Assembly: GCF_000163055.2 (NCBI RefSeq)
Contig: NC_022111.1
Span: 806,001-870,000, forward strand
Direction: 5' to 3'
Length of the DNA stretch: 64,000 bases
DNA from: Prevotella sp. oral taxon 299 str. F0039
Lineage (GTDB): Bacteria > Bacteroidota > Bacteroidia > Bacteroidales > Bacteroidaceae
Part shown: positions 47,511-55,318 of the stretch, piece by piece
Numbering within the stretch: position 1 is the stretch's first letter
Layout: the number at the start of each line of letters is the position of its first letter
Notes under the pieces: generated by a model
The model's input: the letters and a program-made list of their open reading frames with translations, nothing else
Told to the model about the DNA's origin: nothing
Databases searched by the model: none
Position numbers and translations under genes: made by a program

Positions 47511-47518
47511 TACTTTTG
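47511..47518 (+). promoter_or_regulatory. Promoter -7 box for rubrerythrin
   Basis: TACTTTTG lies 145 nt upstream of the rubrerythrin ATG, implying a leader of about 140 nt. Confidence 0.5.
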
Positions 47519-47662
47519 CAATAAGAATATAACACAAGTACAATAACATTAGTATCGAATAAGCCTTTTATTATAAGGTAATAGTAAAGCGTAACAACTT
47601 GAGTGCTATGCACTTAATGTTCCAAAGAATTATACATTTATACAAATTAAATACCAAACATT

Positions 47663-48205
47663 ATGAAAGAACTTAAAGGAACAAAAACAGAAAAGAATTT
47701 AAAGGAAGCCTTTGCAGGTGAGTCTCAAGCAAAAACCAAGTACGAATACTTCGCAGCTAAGGCTCGTAAAGATGGTTACGAACAAATTGCTGCAATCTTT
47801 GAAGAGACTGCAATCAACGAAAGAGCACACGCAAAGATGTGGTTTAAGTATCTTGAAGGAGGCGATATTAAATCTACTGCAGAGAATTTAGTAGAGGCTG
47901 CGAATGGTGAAAACTATGAGTGGACCGACATGTATGACCGTATGGCACGTGAAGCTGATGAGGAAGGATTCCCTGAAATCGCACGTCAAATGCGTGGAGT
48001 TGGTGCTATTGAGAAGAGACATGAAGAGCGTTATCGCAAGCTTCTTCAAAACATTAACGACGAAGTAGTATTCTCTCGTGACGGGGATTGCATCTGGGTT
48101 TGTCGTAATTGCGGTCATCTAGTATTTGGCAAGAAGGCGCCAGAGGTTTGTCCTGTATGCCGTCACCCAAAAGCTTTCTTCGAATTAGAAGCTAACAATT
48201 ATTAA
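47663..48205 (+). CDS. rbr: Rubrerythrin
   Basis: The N-terminal ferritin-like diiron domain has its Glu ligands in [31 protein letters not shown] and [10 protein letters not shown]. The C-terminal rubredoxin-like iron site is CRNCGHL and CPVCRHP. Rubrerythrin reduces hydrogen peroxide in anaerobes using NAD(P)H-derived electrons. The length is 180, slightly shorter than the Clostridium type. It has its own promoter with a long leader, and a strong terminator follows. Confidence 0.95.
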   Translation: MKELKGTKTEKNLKEAFAGESQAKTKYEYFAAKARKDGYEQIAAIFEETAINERAHAKMWFKYLEGGDIKSTAENLVEAANGENYEWTDMYDRMAREADEEGFPEIARQMRGVGAIEKRHEERYRKLLQNINDEVVFSRDGDCIWVCRNCGHLVFGKKAPEVCPVCRHPKAFFELEANNY

Positions 48206-48244
48206 TAGTAAATTTTATTCACTATATAAGTTGAATTTAAACAC

Positions 48245-48277
48245 AAAATGGAAGTATACACAATACTTCCATTTTTG
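48245..48277 (+). terminator. Rho-independent terminator of rubrerythrin
   Basis: ATGGAAGTAT (48248-48257) pairs with ATACTTCCAT (48263-48272) and is followed by T residues. The stem extends with flanking A/T pairs. Confidence 0.85.
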
Positions 48278-48378
48278 TCATATAAGCCCCCTTTTGAATA
48301 AAATAAACATTTAGTAGTCTGGAGTTTCCAGTCTACTTTTCTTGCCACCTGGTAAATATTATTTCGGATAAAAATCGG

Positions 48379-48431
48379 TAGTATCCTAAAAAAGAAGTTT
48401 ATAGAGGTAGTGTTCTTAAAAAGTGTGTAAG
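48379..48431. mobile_element. Insertion-sequence end remnant (IS256-like terminal repeat)
   Basis: GGTAGTGTTCTTAAAAAGTG followed by TGTAAG (48407-48431) resembles IS256-family terminal repeats. A diverged copy, GGTAGTATCCTAAAAAAGAAG, starts at about 48378. AAAAAGTGTGTAAG recurs in the element at 57331. No transposase is present. The remainder of the 48278-48816 gap contains several short AGTCTAG-type inverted repeats (for example AGACTAG gta CTAGTCT at 48431-48447) but no gene I can support. Confidence 0.4.
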
Positions 48432-48816
48432 ACTAGGTACTAGTCTAAAATTTATTTCTTTTGTATTGCAGTCTAGTACAAACTTTTTGAAAGTTCTATA
48501 ATCCTTTGTTTTTCGGCACTAAAAATATGTATAGCCCAAAGGAACTTACTTTTGGTTTCAAATATAATAGTTACTAGAAACTTCTTATTTGAATGAATTT
48601 GAGGCAAATATTCAGAGAAAATACCCCCAAATAGTACTTTTTAGAAGCATTCTTTATTGCAATGAATTAGAGAGAGAAATTTTACTGGACAACAATAATT
48701 CTTTTAAGCTTGTTTCTAAACAACATGCTTCCCCTTACTAAAAATCTACGATCCCGTATAAACTGGATTTTGTCATATTAGCCAATTTTTTGTTTATTGT
48801 TTTGTTTGGGATTATA

Positions 48817-49413
48817 TCAATCTAAATTCAAAGTTATATTATTTGTCTTTACCATCCTTCGTAAATTAAGTATTGCATAACGCATTCTACCCAAAGCTGT
48901 ATTTATACTCACATTAGTAATTTCTGCAATTTCTTTAAACGATAGCTGCTGAAAAAAACGCATAAACACCACTTCACGTTGAAGAGTTGGAAGCATATCA
49001 ACCATGTGTTTCACATCTTTCAATACTTGTTGATTAACATAATGGTTCTCAATACAACTATCCATAAGCGATAAACTCACTGCATTTTCGAACTCATTTG
49101 TATCAATATTATTAATATATTTATCGTTTTTAGAACTTCTATAGAAATCCATTATGGTATTATGTGCCACGGTTACTAGCCATGCTCCAAACCTTCCGTT
49201 TATACAATACTTCCCTTCATTAAGCTTAGTAATTACTTTTATGAAAGTTTCTTGAAATAAATCGTCAGCTAAAGCATGGTCTTTCACAATAAAGAAGATG
49301 TAAGAAAACAATTGTTCTTGATTTCTTGAAAGTAACAAATCAAAAGCTTTGTTGTTTCCATTTATATAAGATAACGCCAATTCTTCATTGGTCATTTCAT
49401 GTAATTTCTTCAT
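48817..49413 (-). CDS. ECF-type RNA polymerase sigma factor
   Basis: The 198-residue protein has sigma region 2 (AFDLLLSRNQEQLFSYIFF, DDLFQETFIKVITKL, WLVTVAHNTIMDFYR) and region 4 (LPTLQREVVFMRFFQQLSFK, EIAEITNVSINTALGRMRYA), with no region 1 or 3. No anti-sigma gene (FecR-like or zinc-binding) is next to it, so the signal it answers is not visible. A -7 box lies 79 nt upstream. Confidence 0.9.
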   Translation of the reverse strand: MKKLHEMTNEELALSYINGNNKAFDLLLSRNQEQLFSYIFFIVKDHALADDLFQETFIKVITKLNEGKYCINGRFGAWLVTVAHNTIMDFYRSSKNDKYINNIDTNEFENAVSLSLMDSCIENHYVNQQVLKDVKHMVDMLPTLQREVVFMRFFQQLSFKEIAEITNVSINTALGRMRYAILNLRRMVKTNNITLNLD

Positions 49414-49491
49414 GTCTTATTAGTTCTGATGAAGTAAATATTTCTCTATAGGCTTTTCTTTATTGTTTTACTTATAATAATTTGAATAGAA

Positions 49492-49499
49492 CAAAGGTA
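49492..49499 (-). promoter_or_regulatory. Promoter -7 box for the ECF sigma gene
   Basis: On the minus strand it reads TACCTTTG, about 79 nt before the ATG at 49413. It lies just after the terminator of the glycogen operon. Confidence 0.5.
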
Positions 49500-49532
49500 A
49501 ATAAAAAGATTGATTTAAACAAATTATTAATA

Positions 49533-49566
49533 TAAAAAGAGGTTGGTGCAGGATGCAACCAACCTC
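49533..49566 (-). terminator. Rho-independent terminator of the glycogen operon
   Basis: On the minus strand GAGGTTGGT pairs with ACCAACCTC (plus positions 49539-49547 and 49558-49566) and is followed by TTTTT. The 321-nt gap 49414-49734 holds this terminator and the sigma promoter and is otherwise AT-rich without a gene. Confidence 0.85.
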
Positions 49567-49734
49567 GGAGGATGATTTCAATAATGTCGAAATCTAAAAA
49601 ATAACGTGACAAATATAAATATAATATTTGATATCTCAAAATTATTTATAAAGAAATTTCAACATCATATTAATTGATTTTAATACAAAAACTATTCAAC
49701 AATATTTATTTTAACAGAATTGCATAAATAATAT

Positions 49735-51111
49735 TTATTCTTTATTTCTTTCTGTTGCATTTTTTTTTATCTTTTTCTTAGAACTAATCTCTTTAGGAAT
49801 TTTTCCTTTCTCTTTTTCTATTTTTTCTATTTTTGTTTGAAGTCTAATAATTTCTTTTTCACGAATAGCAATTTCTTCACCTTGATTCTTAATTGTCGTT
49901 AGAAGACTATTCAGTTCTTCATTATCAATTTCTTCAGGATACAAGCTGTTTACACGATTTATAAAATCGCCAAGAATATTCATGTAGTTGGTAAATGCAT
50001 CAAAAGCATTATCGTAAATACCTCTACCAAACATTACACTTGATGGCTTTGTACTCATAAATCTAAAGTTATTAGAAGCTTGAAGGTAATCCCAGTCTTG
50101 CTTAATACGTGGTTCATTGGTTATTCTTACACGCTCTGCAATACTATAAAGTTTTTCAAATGCCTCACGTTGCATTGGATTTCCTAACCAACAACTCAAA
50201 TTTCTTTCTTCATCTGCCCATGATATTGCATCTGGGACATGCAATTCTCCAACACTCTTAAGTTTCATACAAATCTCTGAAGGTGTTGAGAACGTTATTC
50301 CTTTTTCCTTTGCCTGAGTAGGTAGAGCATGTAAAAACTCCAGAATATTACTTGATAAAGGTTGAGCAATTCCTAGAGCTGATAATTCCATAAACAAGTT
50401 AATAACTTGCTCATCCTCAGGAAGTATTGTTATTTTATTAATGTACTTATCTGCAAACAAAGGATATTCATCCCAAGAACTATTATTAAAACGAAGAGAT
50501 ATATCATCACTTAAAGTCACATCTCTTAATAAAAGTTTTAACTTTGGGGTAAGAGCACAATTATATAAATAATGTGGCGACTTCCAACCTAACACATGTT
50601 TTGCACCTTCAGTCAATGCTCCAATAAAGCCCATTTGCTGCATTTGCAAGCCAATATCATCACTATAGATAAGTGAAGAGTTTCTGATTACCTTAGGAGT
50701 TTGTCCAAAATAATCCTTTATTTTAACACATTGTTTTTTTACTTCCTCAACAAAACATTCTTCATTTGTTAGTGAAGACAAACCATGCGAATAGGGTTCT
50801 GCCAAAAACTCCACACAACCTGTTTCGTTAAGTTGCTGCAACTTATCTAAAACTTGTGGTGCATGCATCTCTAATTGCTCTATTCCCACACCTGATAAAG
50901 AAAAGGCAACTTTAAAAAACTTGCCATTTTCTTTAATCATCTTGTGAAGAGTTTCGAGAGCAGGCATATATGATTTCTCGGCAATATCATTTATTGTGCG
51001 TTCATTTTCATAATCATCATAGTAATAATGATCGGTACCAATGTCAAAAAAACGATAGCGTTTTAAGTGAGTTATTTGGTGAATTTCGAAATAAAGACAG
51101 ATTGTTTTCAT
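49735..51111 (-). CDS. Glycoside hydrolase family 57 (alpha-amylase type)
   Basis: The protein starts MKTICLYFEIHQITHLKRYR, the typical GH57 opening. TGCVEFLAEPYSHGLSSL follows, with the Glu region of the family, and ALTEGAKHVLGWKSPHYLY later. An ATG 33 nt upstream exists (MQNKKISIEIA), but the family consensus begins at MKTICLYF. The predicted length is 458. The C-terminus is a Lys/Glu-rich coiled coil. It would cleave alpha-1,4 glucan. It is the third gene of the GDE-GT4-GH57 cluster and probably cytoplasmic. Confidence 0.88.
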   Translation of the reverse strand: MKTICLYFEIHQITHLKRYRFFDIGTDHYYYDDYENERTINDIAEKSYMPALETLHKMIKENGKFFKVAFSLSGVGIEQLEMHAPQVLDKLQQLNETGCVEFLAEPYSHGLSSLTNEECFVEEVKKQCVKIKDYFGQTPKVIRNSSLIYSDDIGLQMQQMGFIGALTEGAKHVLGWKSPHYLYNCALTPKLKLLLRDVTLSDDISLRFNNSSWDEYPLFADKYINKITILPEDEQVINLFMELSALGIAQPLSSNILEFLHALPTQAKEKGITFSTPSEICMKLKSVGELHVPDAISWADEERNLSCWLGNPMQREAFEKLYSIAERVRITNEPRIKQDWDYLQASNNFRFMSTKPSSVMFGRGIYDNAFDAFTNYMNILGDFINRVNSLYPEEIDNEELNSLLTTIKNQGEEIAIREKEIIRLQTKIEKIEKEKGKIPKEISSKKKIKKNATERNKE

Positions 51112-51154
51112 AGCTATTTCTATTGATATTTTTTTGTTTTGCAACTATAATACT

Positions 51155-52414
51155 TTAAAGAACACGTTCATATAGTTCTCTAATCCACAAACCAACTTTT
51201 GCCCAAGTTATTTGATTTACTTCTTTCAAACCTTCTTCTTGTAGATAATCAAATAAACTATCATTGTGACAAATTGAGTAAATAGCGTCTGCCATAGCGT
51301 GTATGTCCCAATAATCTACCTTTATACAATTGGTCAATATCTCAGAACAACCACTTTGTTTAGATATTATAGTTGGAGTTCCACATTGCATAGCCTCTAA
51401 AGGTGATATTCCAAAGGGCTCACTAACTGATGGCATGACGTAAACATCGGAGTTTTTTAAACATTCATACACTTCTTTTCCTTTCATGAAGCCAGGAAAA
51501 TGAAATCTATCTGCAATTCCTTTTTTTGCTGCAAGTTTAATCATTTTATTCATCATATCACCACTGCCAGCCATACAGAATCTAACATTTCTAGTTCTAT
51601 GTAATACCATACTTGCTGCTTCAACGAAATATTCAGGTCCTTTTTGCATTGTAATACGACCTAAGAACGTTACAATTTTATCTTTGTCTTTATGGTTTTG
51701 ACGTGGAATAGCTCGTATTTCTTCTGATAAAGGATAAACAGCATTGTGTACTGTAAATACTTTTCTTGGATCTTGGTGATATTGATTGATAACCGTTTGA
51801 CGTGTTAGTTCACTTACACACATGATGCAGTCTGCATGATCCATTCCATCTTTTTCAATAGAATAAACGGTTGGATTCACTTGTCCACGTGATCTATCAA
51901 AGTCGGTTGCATGCACATGTATACACAAAGGTTTACCAGATATGCGTTTTGCATGAATGCCTGCAGGATACGTTAACCAGTCATGTGCATGAATAATATC
52001 ATACTCTTGCTGTCTACTTACGACTCCTGCAACAATTGAATAATTATTAATTTCATCGTGTAAGTTGTCTAAATACTTACCAGAAAATTCAATACAGCCA
52101 AGTTCATTAAGCTGCATATAGTTAAAATCTGCATATATATTATTACGCAAGTCATAATATACTTCAGGCGACATTACATGCCCTATGCGTTCTTTTAGAT
52201 AGTCTTCAGAAACATCTCTCCATGCAATTGGCACGCAATTCATGGCTATAATATTTGCAGCCTTTTTATCTTCATCACCCCAAGGACGTGGCAAACAGAA
52301 TGTAATTTCCATGTCACCTTGAGCATGGAGGCCTTCAGATATACCGAAACTTGCTGTTCCTAATCCTCCAAGAATGTGAGGTGGATACTCCCATCCGAAC
52401 ATTAATACTTTCAT
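51155..52414 (-). CDS. Glycosyltransferase family 4, glycogen synthase-like
   Basis: The 419-residue GT-B enzyme begins MKVLMFGWEYPPHILGGLGT, with the GGLG donor-binding loop of glycogen/starch synthase-like enzymes. YDIIHAHDWLTYPAG, VTFLGRITMQKGPEYFVEAA and SVSEPFGISPLEAMQCGTP (the E-x7-E motif) complete the fold. Between a debranching enzyme and a GH57 amylase it is very likely the glucan synthase of glycogen storage. The donor (UDP- or ADP-glucose) cannot be told from sequence alone. Confidence 0.87.
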   Translation of the reverse strand: MKVLMFGWEYPPHILGGLGTASFGISEGLHAQGDMEITFCLPRPWGDEDKKAANIIAMNCVPIAWRDVSEDYLKERIGHVMSPEVYYDLRNNIYADFNYMQLNELGCIEFSGKYLDNLHDEINNYSIVAGVVSRQQEYDIIHAHDWLTYPAGIHAKRISGKPLCIHVHATDFDRSRGQVNPTVYSIEKDGMDHADCIMCVSELTRQTVINQYHQDPRKVFTVHNAVYPLSEEIRAIPRQNHKDKDKIVTFLGRITMQKGPEYFVEAASMVLHRTRNVRFCMAGSGDMMNKMIKLAAKKGIADRFHFPGFMKGKEVYECLKNSDVYVMPSVSEPFGISPLEAMQCGTPTIISKQSGCSEILTNCIKVDYWDIHAMADAIYSICHNDSLFDYLQEEGLKEVNQITWAKVGLWIRELYERVL

Positions 52415-52428
52415 GTTTCAGCCCTCTC

Positions 52429-54372
52429 TTATTTAAAGTTATATTTTTCTAGTAACTCAAGTGTTCTTAATATCTCTGCAACATTCATAGCAAAAGATAT
52501 TGCTCCACGCCCTTTAAAGGGGGGATTACCATCGAACAACTCTGGAATAGTGCCCAAACAATGATTGGTCATCTCGTCTTCATAACCCACCATTTGGCGC
52601 TCTATAAAGCTTAATCGAGTATGTTTAAATAGTTTTAGACACGCTTCCATATAGAAACCACCTAGCCATGGCCATGCTGTTCCTTGATGATAGGCGTAAT
52701 CTCGTTGCGTTTGAGGACCGGTATACATTGGGTTGTAACCACCACTCTTTGGAGATAAGGTTCTTAAACCCTTAGGAGTTAATAGTTCTTTGGTACATAT
52801 TTCTATAATACCTTTCTTTTGTTCTTGTGTTAATGGAGAGTAATCAAGAGCTGCAGCAAATATCATATTAGGACGAACGCTCCAATCTATCATGTTACCA
52901 TCAACGTAATCAAAGAGATAACCATAATCATTTAAGAAAGTATTTACAAATGATTGCTGGCATTTCTCTGCAATTGCAAGAAGCTTTTCAGTAAATTCTT
53001 TATTCGTTTCTTCTAGGAGTTTAGACACAAACATTAGAGCATTATACCACAAAGCATTAAACTCAACGATATAACCTGTACGTGGAATAACAGGTTTACC
53101 ATTAACTGTAGAGTTCATCCATGTTACTGCTTTATCTCGTCCGTTGGTCTTTAATAAGCCTTGTTCATCAAGAAATAAGTTTGAATGTTTATTATTAATA
53201 ATGAAATCAATAAGATCATGAAGAAGTTTTCCGTATTTTTCAAGACACTTTTCTTTTCCTTCTTCTTTTGAATATTGTTGAATAGCCCATATTGCCCATA
53301 ACAAAACGTCTGGTTGTTCCATTTCATATATGTCTACAGACAAAGGCTTTCCTTCCATAAATTCTCTCAATCCGACCTCTGCTGTTTCCATAACCAACTC
53401 GAAATAGTCAGCCTCTTCAATAGAAAGCGTTAAGCCAGGAAGAGAAATAAAGGTATCTCTTGCACGACATTTAAACCAAGGATATCCTGCAAGAATATAT
53501 CTCTCGTCTTTTTTACTGCGGTTATGGAACTGGTGTGCCGCATTAATTAAGCAGTGCAAGAAGTTATCTCTAGGAGATCTTTCTTCTACTTCTGCTTCAA
53601 AAAGTGATTTTAATTCTTTTGTTTTACATTCTGAAATAGAAGCAGAGAAAACGATACTTTCACCCTTCTTTATATTCATTTCGAAGTAACCTGGTACATA
53701 CAAATCTTCATTTGATGCATAACCACGTTCTTGTTCCTTTGTATATTCGATACCTCTATACCAATCTGGCTGAAAAACGAATGTATTTTTCTTACTAAAC
53801 TGCATATAAAGGTCGGGATAACCTTCATACATCCGGGTTTTAATACCATTGGTCACCGCAAAATAATCACGACTAGCCACCGAGTTTTCGTGTGTAAATT
53901 GTCTTACACTTCTAAACGCTAAGAATGGTTTAAAACGCAAAGTTGTAGTAGAGTGAGCATCAACTAAAGTGTAACGAATAAGTATTCGATCTTCATAATG
54001 CTGAAAAACAACTTCTTTTTTCAAGATTACTCCACCTACACGATATAGAGTTGTTGGAACTTTATCGCAGTTAAACTCTCGAATATACTTATGTCCTTTA
54101 GGACTATAGTTATCTCCTTGATATTTATGTAGCCCAAGATTAAATTCTGCTCCATGCTGAATTACGGTAACATCCATTGAAGATAACAATACATGGTTCT
54201 CTTCATCAAGTTTAGGAATAGGTATTACAAGTAGTCCATGATACTTGCGAGTGTTACAATCAACGACGGTTGAGCACGAATAAGCACCCGAACGATTTGT
54301 TCTGAGCAACTCTCTTGGGAGTGCTTCCTCTAAATTCGTTATCAAGGATTTCTCAAAGTGCAAATAACTCAT
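52429..54372 (-). CDS. Glycogen debranching enzyme (amylo-alpha-1,6-glucosidase, GH133)
   Basis: The 647-residue protein has an N-terminal GDE domain with TNRSGAYSCSTVVDCNTRKY and HGLLVIPIP, and a C-terminal (alpha/alpha)6 domain with ILAGYPWFKCRARDTFISLP, VTWMNSTVNGKPVIPRTGY and TQRDYAYHQGTAWPWLGGF. It removes alpha-1,6 branches from glycogen. It is the first gene of the trio, with 14 nt to the GT4 gene. A full -33/-7 promoter is 76 nt upstream. Confidence 0.92.
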   Translation of the reverse strand: MSYLHFEKSLITNLEEALPRELLRTNRSGAYSCSTVVDCNTRKYHGLLVIPIPKLDEENHVLLSSMDVTVIQHGAEFNLGLHKYQGDNYSPKGHKYIREFNCDKVPTTLYRVGGVILKKEVVFQHYEDRILIRYTLVDAHSTTTLRFKPFLAFRSVRQFTHENSVASRDYFAVTNGIKTRMYEGYPDLYMQFSKKNTFVFQPDWYRGIEYTKEQERGYASNEDLYVPGYFEMNIKKGESIVFSASISECKTKELKSLFEAEVEERSPRDNFLHCLINAAHQFHNRSKKDERYILAGYPWFKCRARDTFISLPGLTLSIEEADYFELVMETAEVGLREFMEGKPLSVDIYEMEQPDVLLWAIWAIQQYSKEEGKEKCLEKYGKLLHDLIDFIINNKHSNLFLDEQGLLKTNGRDKAVTWMNSTVNGKPVIPRTGYIVEFNALWYNALMFVSKLLEETNKEFTEKLLAIAEKCQQSFVNTFLNDYGYLFDYVDGNMIDWSVRPNMIFAAALDYSPLTQEQKKGIIEICTKELLTPKGLRTLSPKSGGYNPMYTGPQTQRDYAYHQGTAWPWLGGFYMEACLKLFKHTRLSFIERQMVGYEDEMTNHCLGTIPELFDGNPPFKGRGAISFAMNVAEILRTLELLEKYNFK

Positions 54373-54447
54373 AGGTTCTTTAAGGTTTAATGTGTTTCTT
54401 AATAAAATTGTTTAGTATAATAACAGATAAATTTTCTATTATGAATT

Positions 54448-54478
54448 CAAAGTTAAATATTTTATTCTTATTTACAAA
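54448..54478 (-). promoter_or_regulatory. Promoter of the glycogen operon
   Basis: On the minus strand TTTG is followed after 19 nt by TAACTTTG (54448-54455). This is the consensus Bacteroidetes spacing. It lies within the 286-nt stretch 54373-54658, which also contains a strong terminator and no convincing gene. Confidence 0.7.
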
Positions 54479-54553
54479 AGAAATGATATTTATTTTATAT
54501 GCTATTTTCTTGGCAATAGATATTATTGCTATCTGATAAACATGTTCATTATA

Positions 54554-54595
54554 TAAAAAATATCCCAAAAGTTTAATTATAAAACTTTTGGGATA
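54554..54595 (-). terminator. Rho-independent terminator of the acyl-CoA carboxylase operon
   Basis: TATCCCAAAAGTT (54561-54573) pairs with AACTTTTGGGATA (54583-54595). On the minus strand it is followed by a T run (plus-strand A run at 54555-54560). Confidence 0.88.
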
Positions 54596-54658
54596 CAAAT
54601 TATGACTATTGTCAGTTTTTTTATAATATCTAATAAAATAAATACTTCTATTCTTTTA

Positions 54659-55090
54659 TTATTCAATTACAACTAATGCTGTATCTTCAAGAACATTCTC
54701 ACCCACCTTCACTAAAATTGCAGTAACCTTACCTGCCTTTTCAGCCTCAAGATTGTTTGCCATCTTCATCGCTTCAAGCACTACAACAGTGTCGCCAACA
54801 GCAACAGTATCGCCAACAGCAACAGGAATGTCACGAATTACACCTGGAAGAGGAGCCTTAACAGCGTTGTCTGTATTTACATTTGCAGCAGAAGTTGTGG
54901 TTGAGTCACTCTCTTCAGCTTTGTTTTCTGCTTTTCCAAGAACTACTTTTTTCTTTTCAGGTTCAGACTCTTTCTCCATTTCAACTTGAAAAGAATCACC
55001 ATTTACAGTTACATTGGCAACATTGTCTACTACTTCATTGATAGCAACTTTATATTCTTTTCCGTCTATGATATATTTATATTCTTTCAT
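54659..55090 (-). CDS. Biotin carboxyl carrier subunit of acyl-CoA carboxylase/decarboxylase
   Basis: The 143-residue protein has an N-terminal beta segment (YKYIIDGKEYKVAINEVVDN), an Ala/Ser/Thr-rich linker of about 30 residues, and a C-terminal biotinyl domain (APLPGVIRDIPVAVGDTVAV) with the biotinylation site VLEAMKMANN. Its linker contains a duplicated AVGDTV. It carries carboxyl-biotin between the carboxyltransferase encoded two genes upstream and an unknown second component. The order carboxyltransferase - small subunit - carrier matches methylmalonyl-CoA decarboxylase or propionyl-CoA carboxylase operons of Bacteroidales. Confidence 0.9.
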   Translation of the reverse strand: MKEYKYIIDGKEYKVAINEVVDNVANVTVNGDSFQVEMEKESEPEKKKVVLGKAENKAEESDSTTTSAANVNTDNAVKAPLPGVIRDIPVAVGDTVAVGDTVVVLEAMKMANNLEAEKAGKVTAILVKVGENVLEDTALVVIE

Positions 55091-55132
55091 TTCTACAATT
55101 TTTATTTTGTCATTGTAACATTTACTAGTTCC

Positions 55133-55294
55133 TTATCGTACTGGCTTTTGAGTGAAAGAAAGGAACTTTGCATTCCACATTGTTTGCTTTTGCTTAATAG
55201 TTATAATGCCCGACTCTTTATCGTGTACGTTATTTCCTTTAAATTCGTGAAGTGCTAAAGCAATGGCTGCATAAACATTTTTATCTTTAACCAT
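55133..55294 (-). CDS. Small (53-residue) subunit of acyl-CoA carboxylase/decarboxylase operon
   Basis: A short gene reads ATG at 55294 to TAA at 55133. The protein begins MVKDKNVYAAIALALHEFKG and continues NNVHDKESGIITIKQKQTMW, then NAKFLSFTQKPVR. The YAAIALALHEF and HDKESGIITI pattern, followed by a conserved Trp-Asn-Ala-Lys, looks like the small protein found between the carboxyltransferase and biotin carrier in Bacteroidales operons. It resembles epsilon-type or OadG-like accessory subunits in position but has no membrane segment. It lies 24 nt after mmdA and 42 nt before the carrier gene. Confidence 0.8.
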   Translation of the reverse strand: MVKDKNVYAAIALALHEFKGNNVHDKESGIITIKQKQTMWNAKFLSFTQKPVR

Positions 55295-55318
55295 ATAAAT
55301 TATACTTTTAAGTTTAAA

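Noticed and set aside
54380..54598. 72-residue AT-rich open frame on the minus strand
   Set aside because: It runs across the strong terminator at 54554-54595 and the glycogen promoter, with low-complexity Ile/Asn/Lys composition and no recognisable family.
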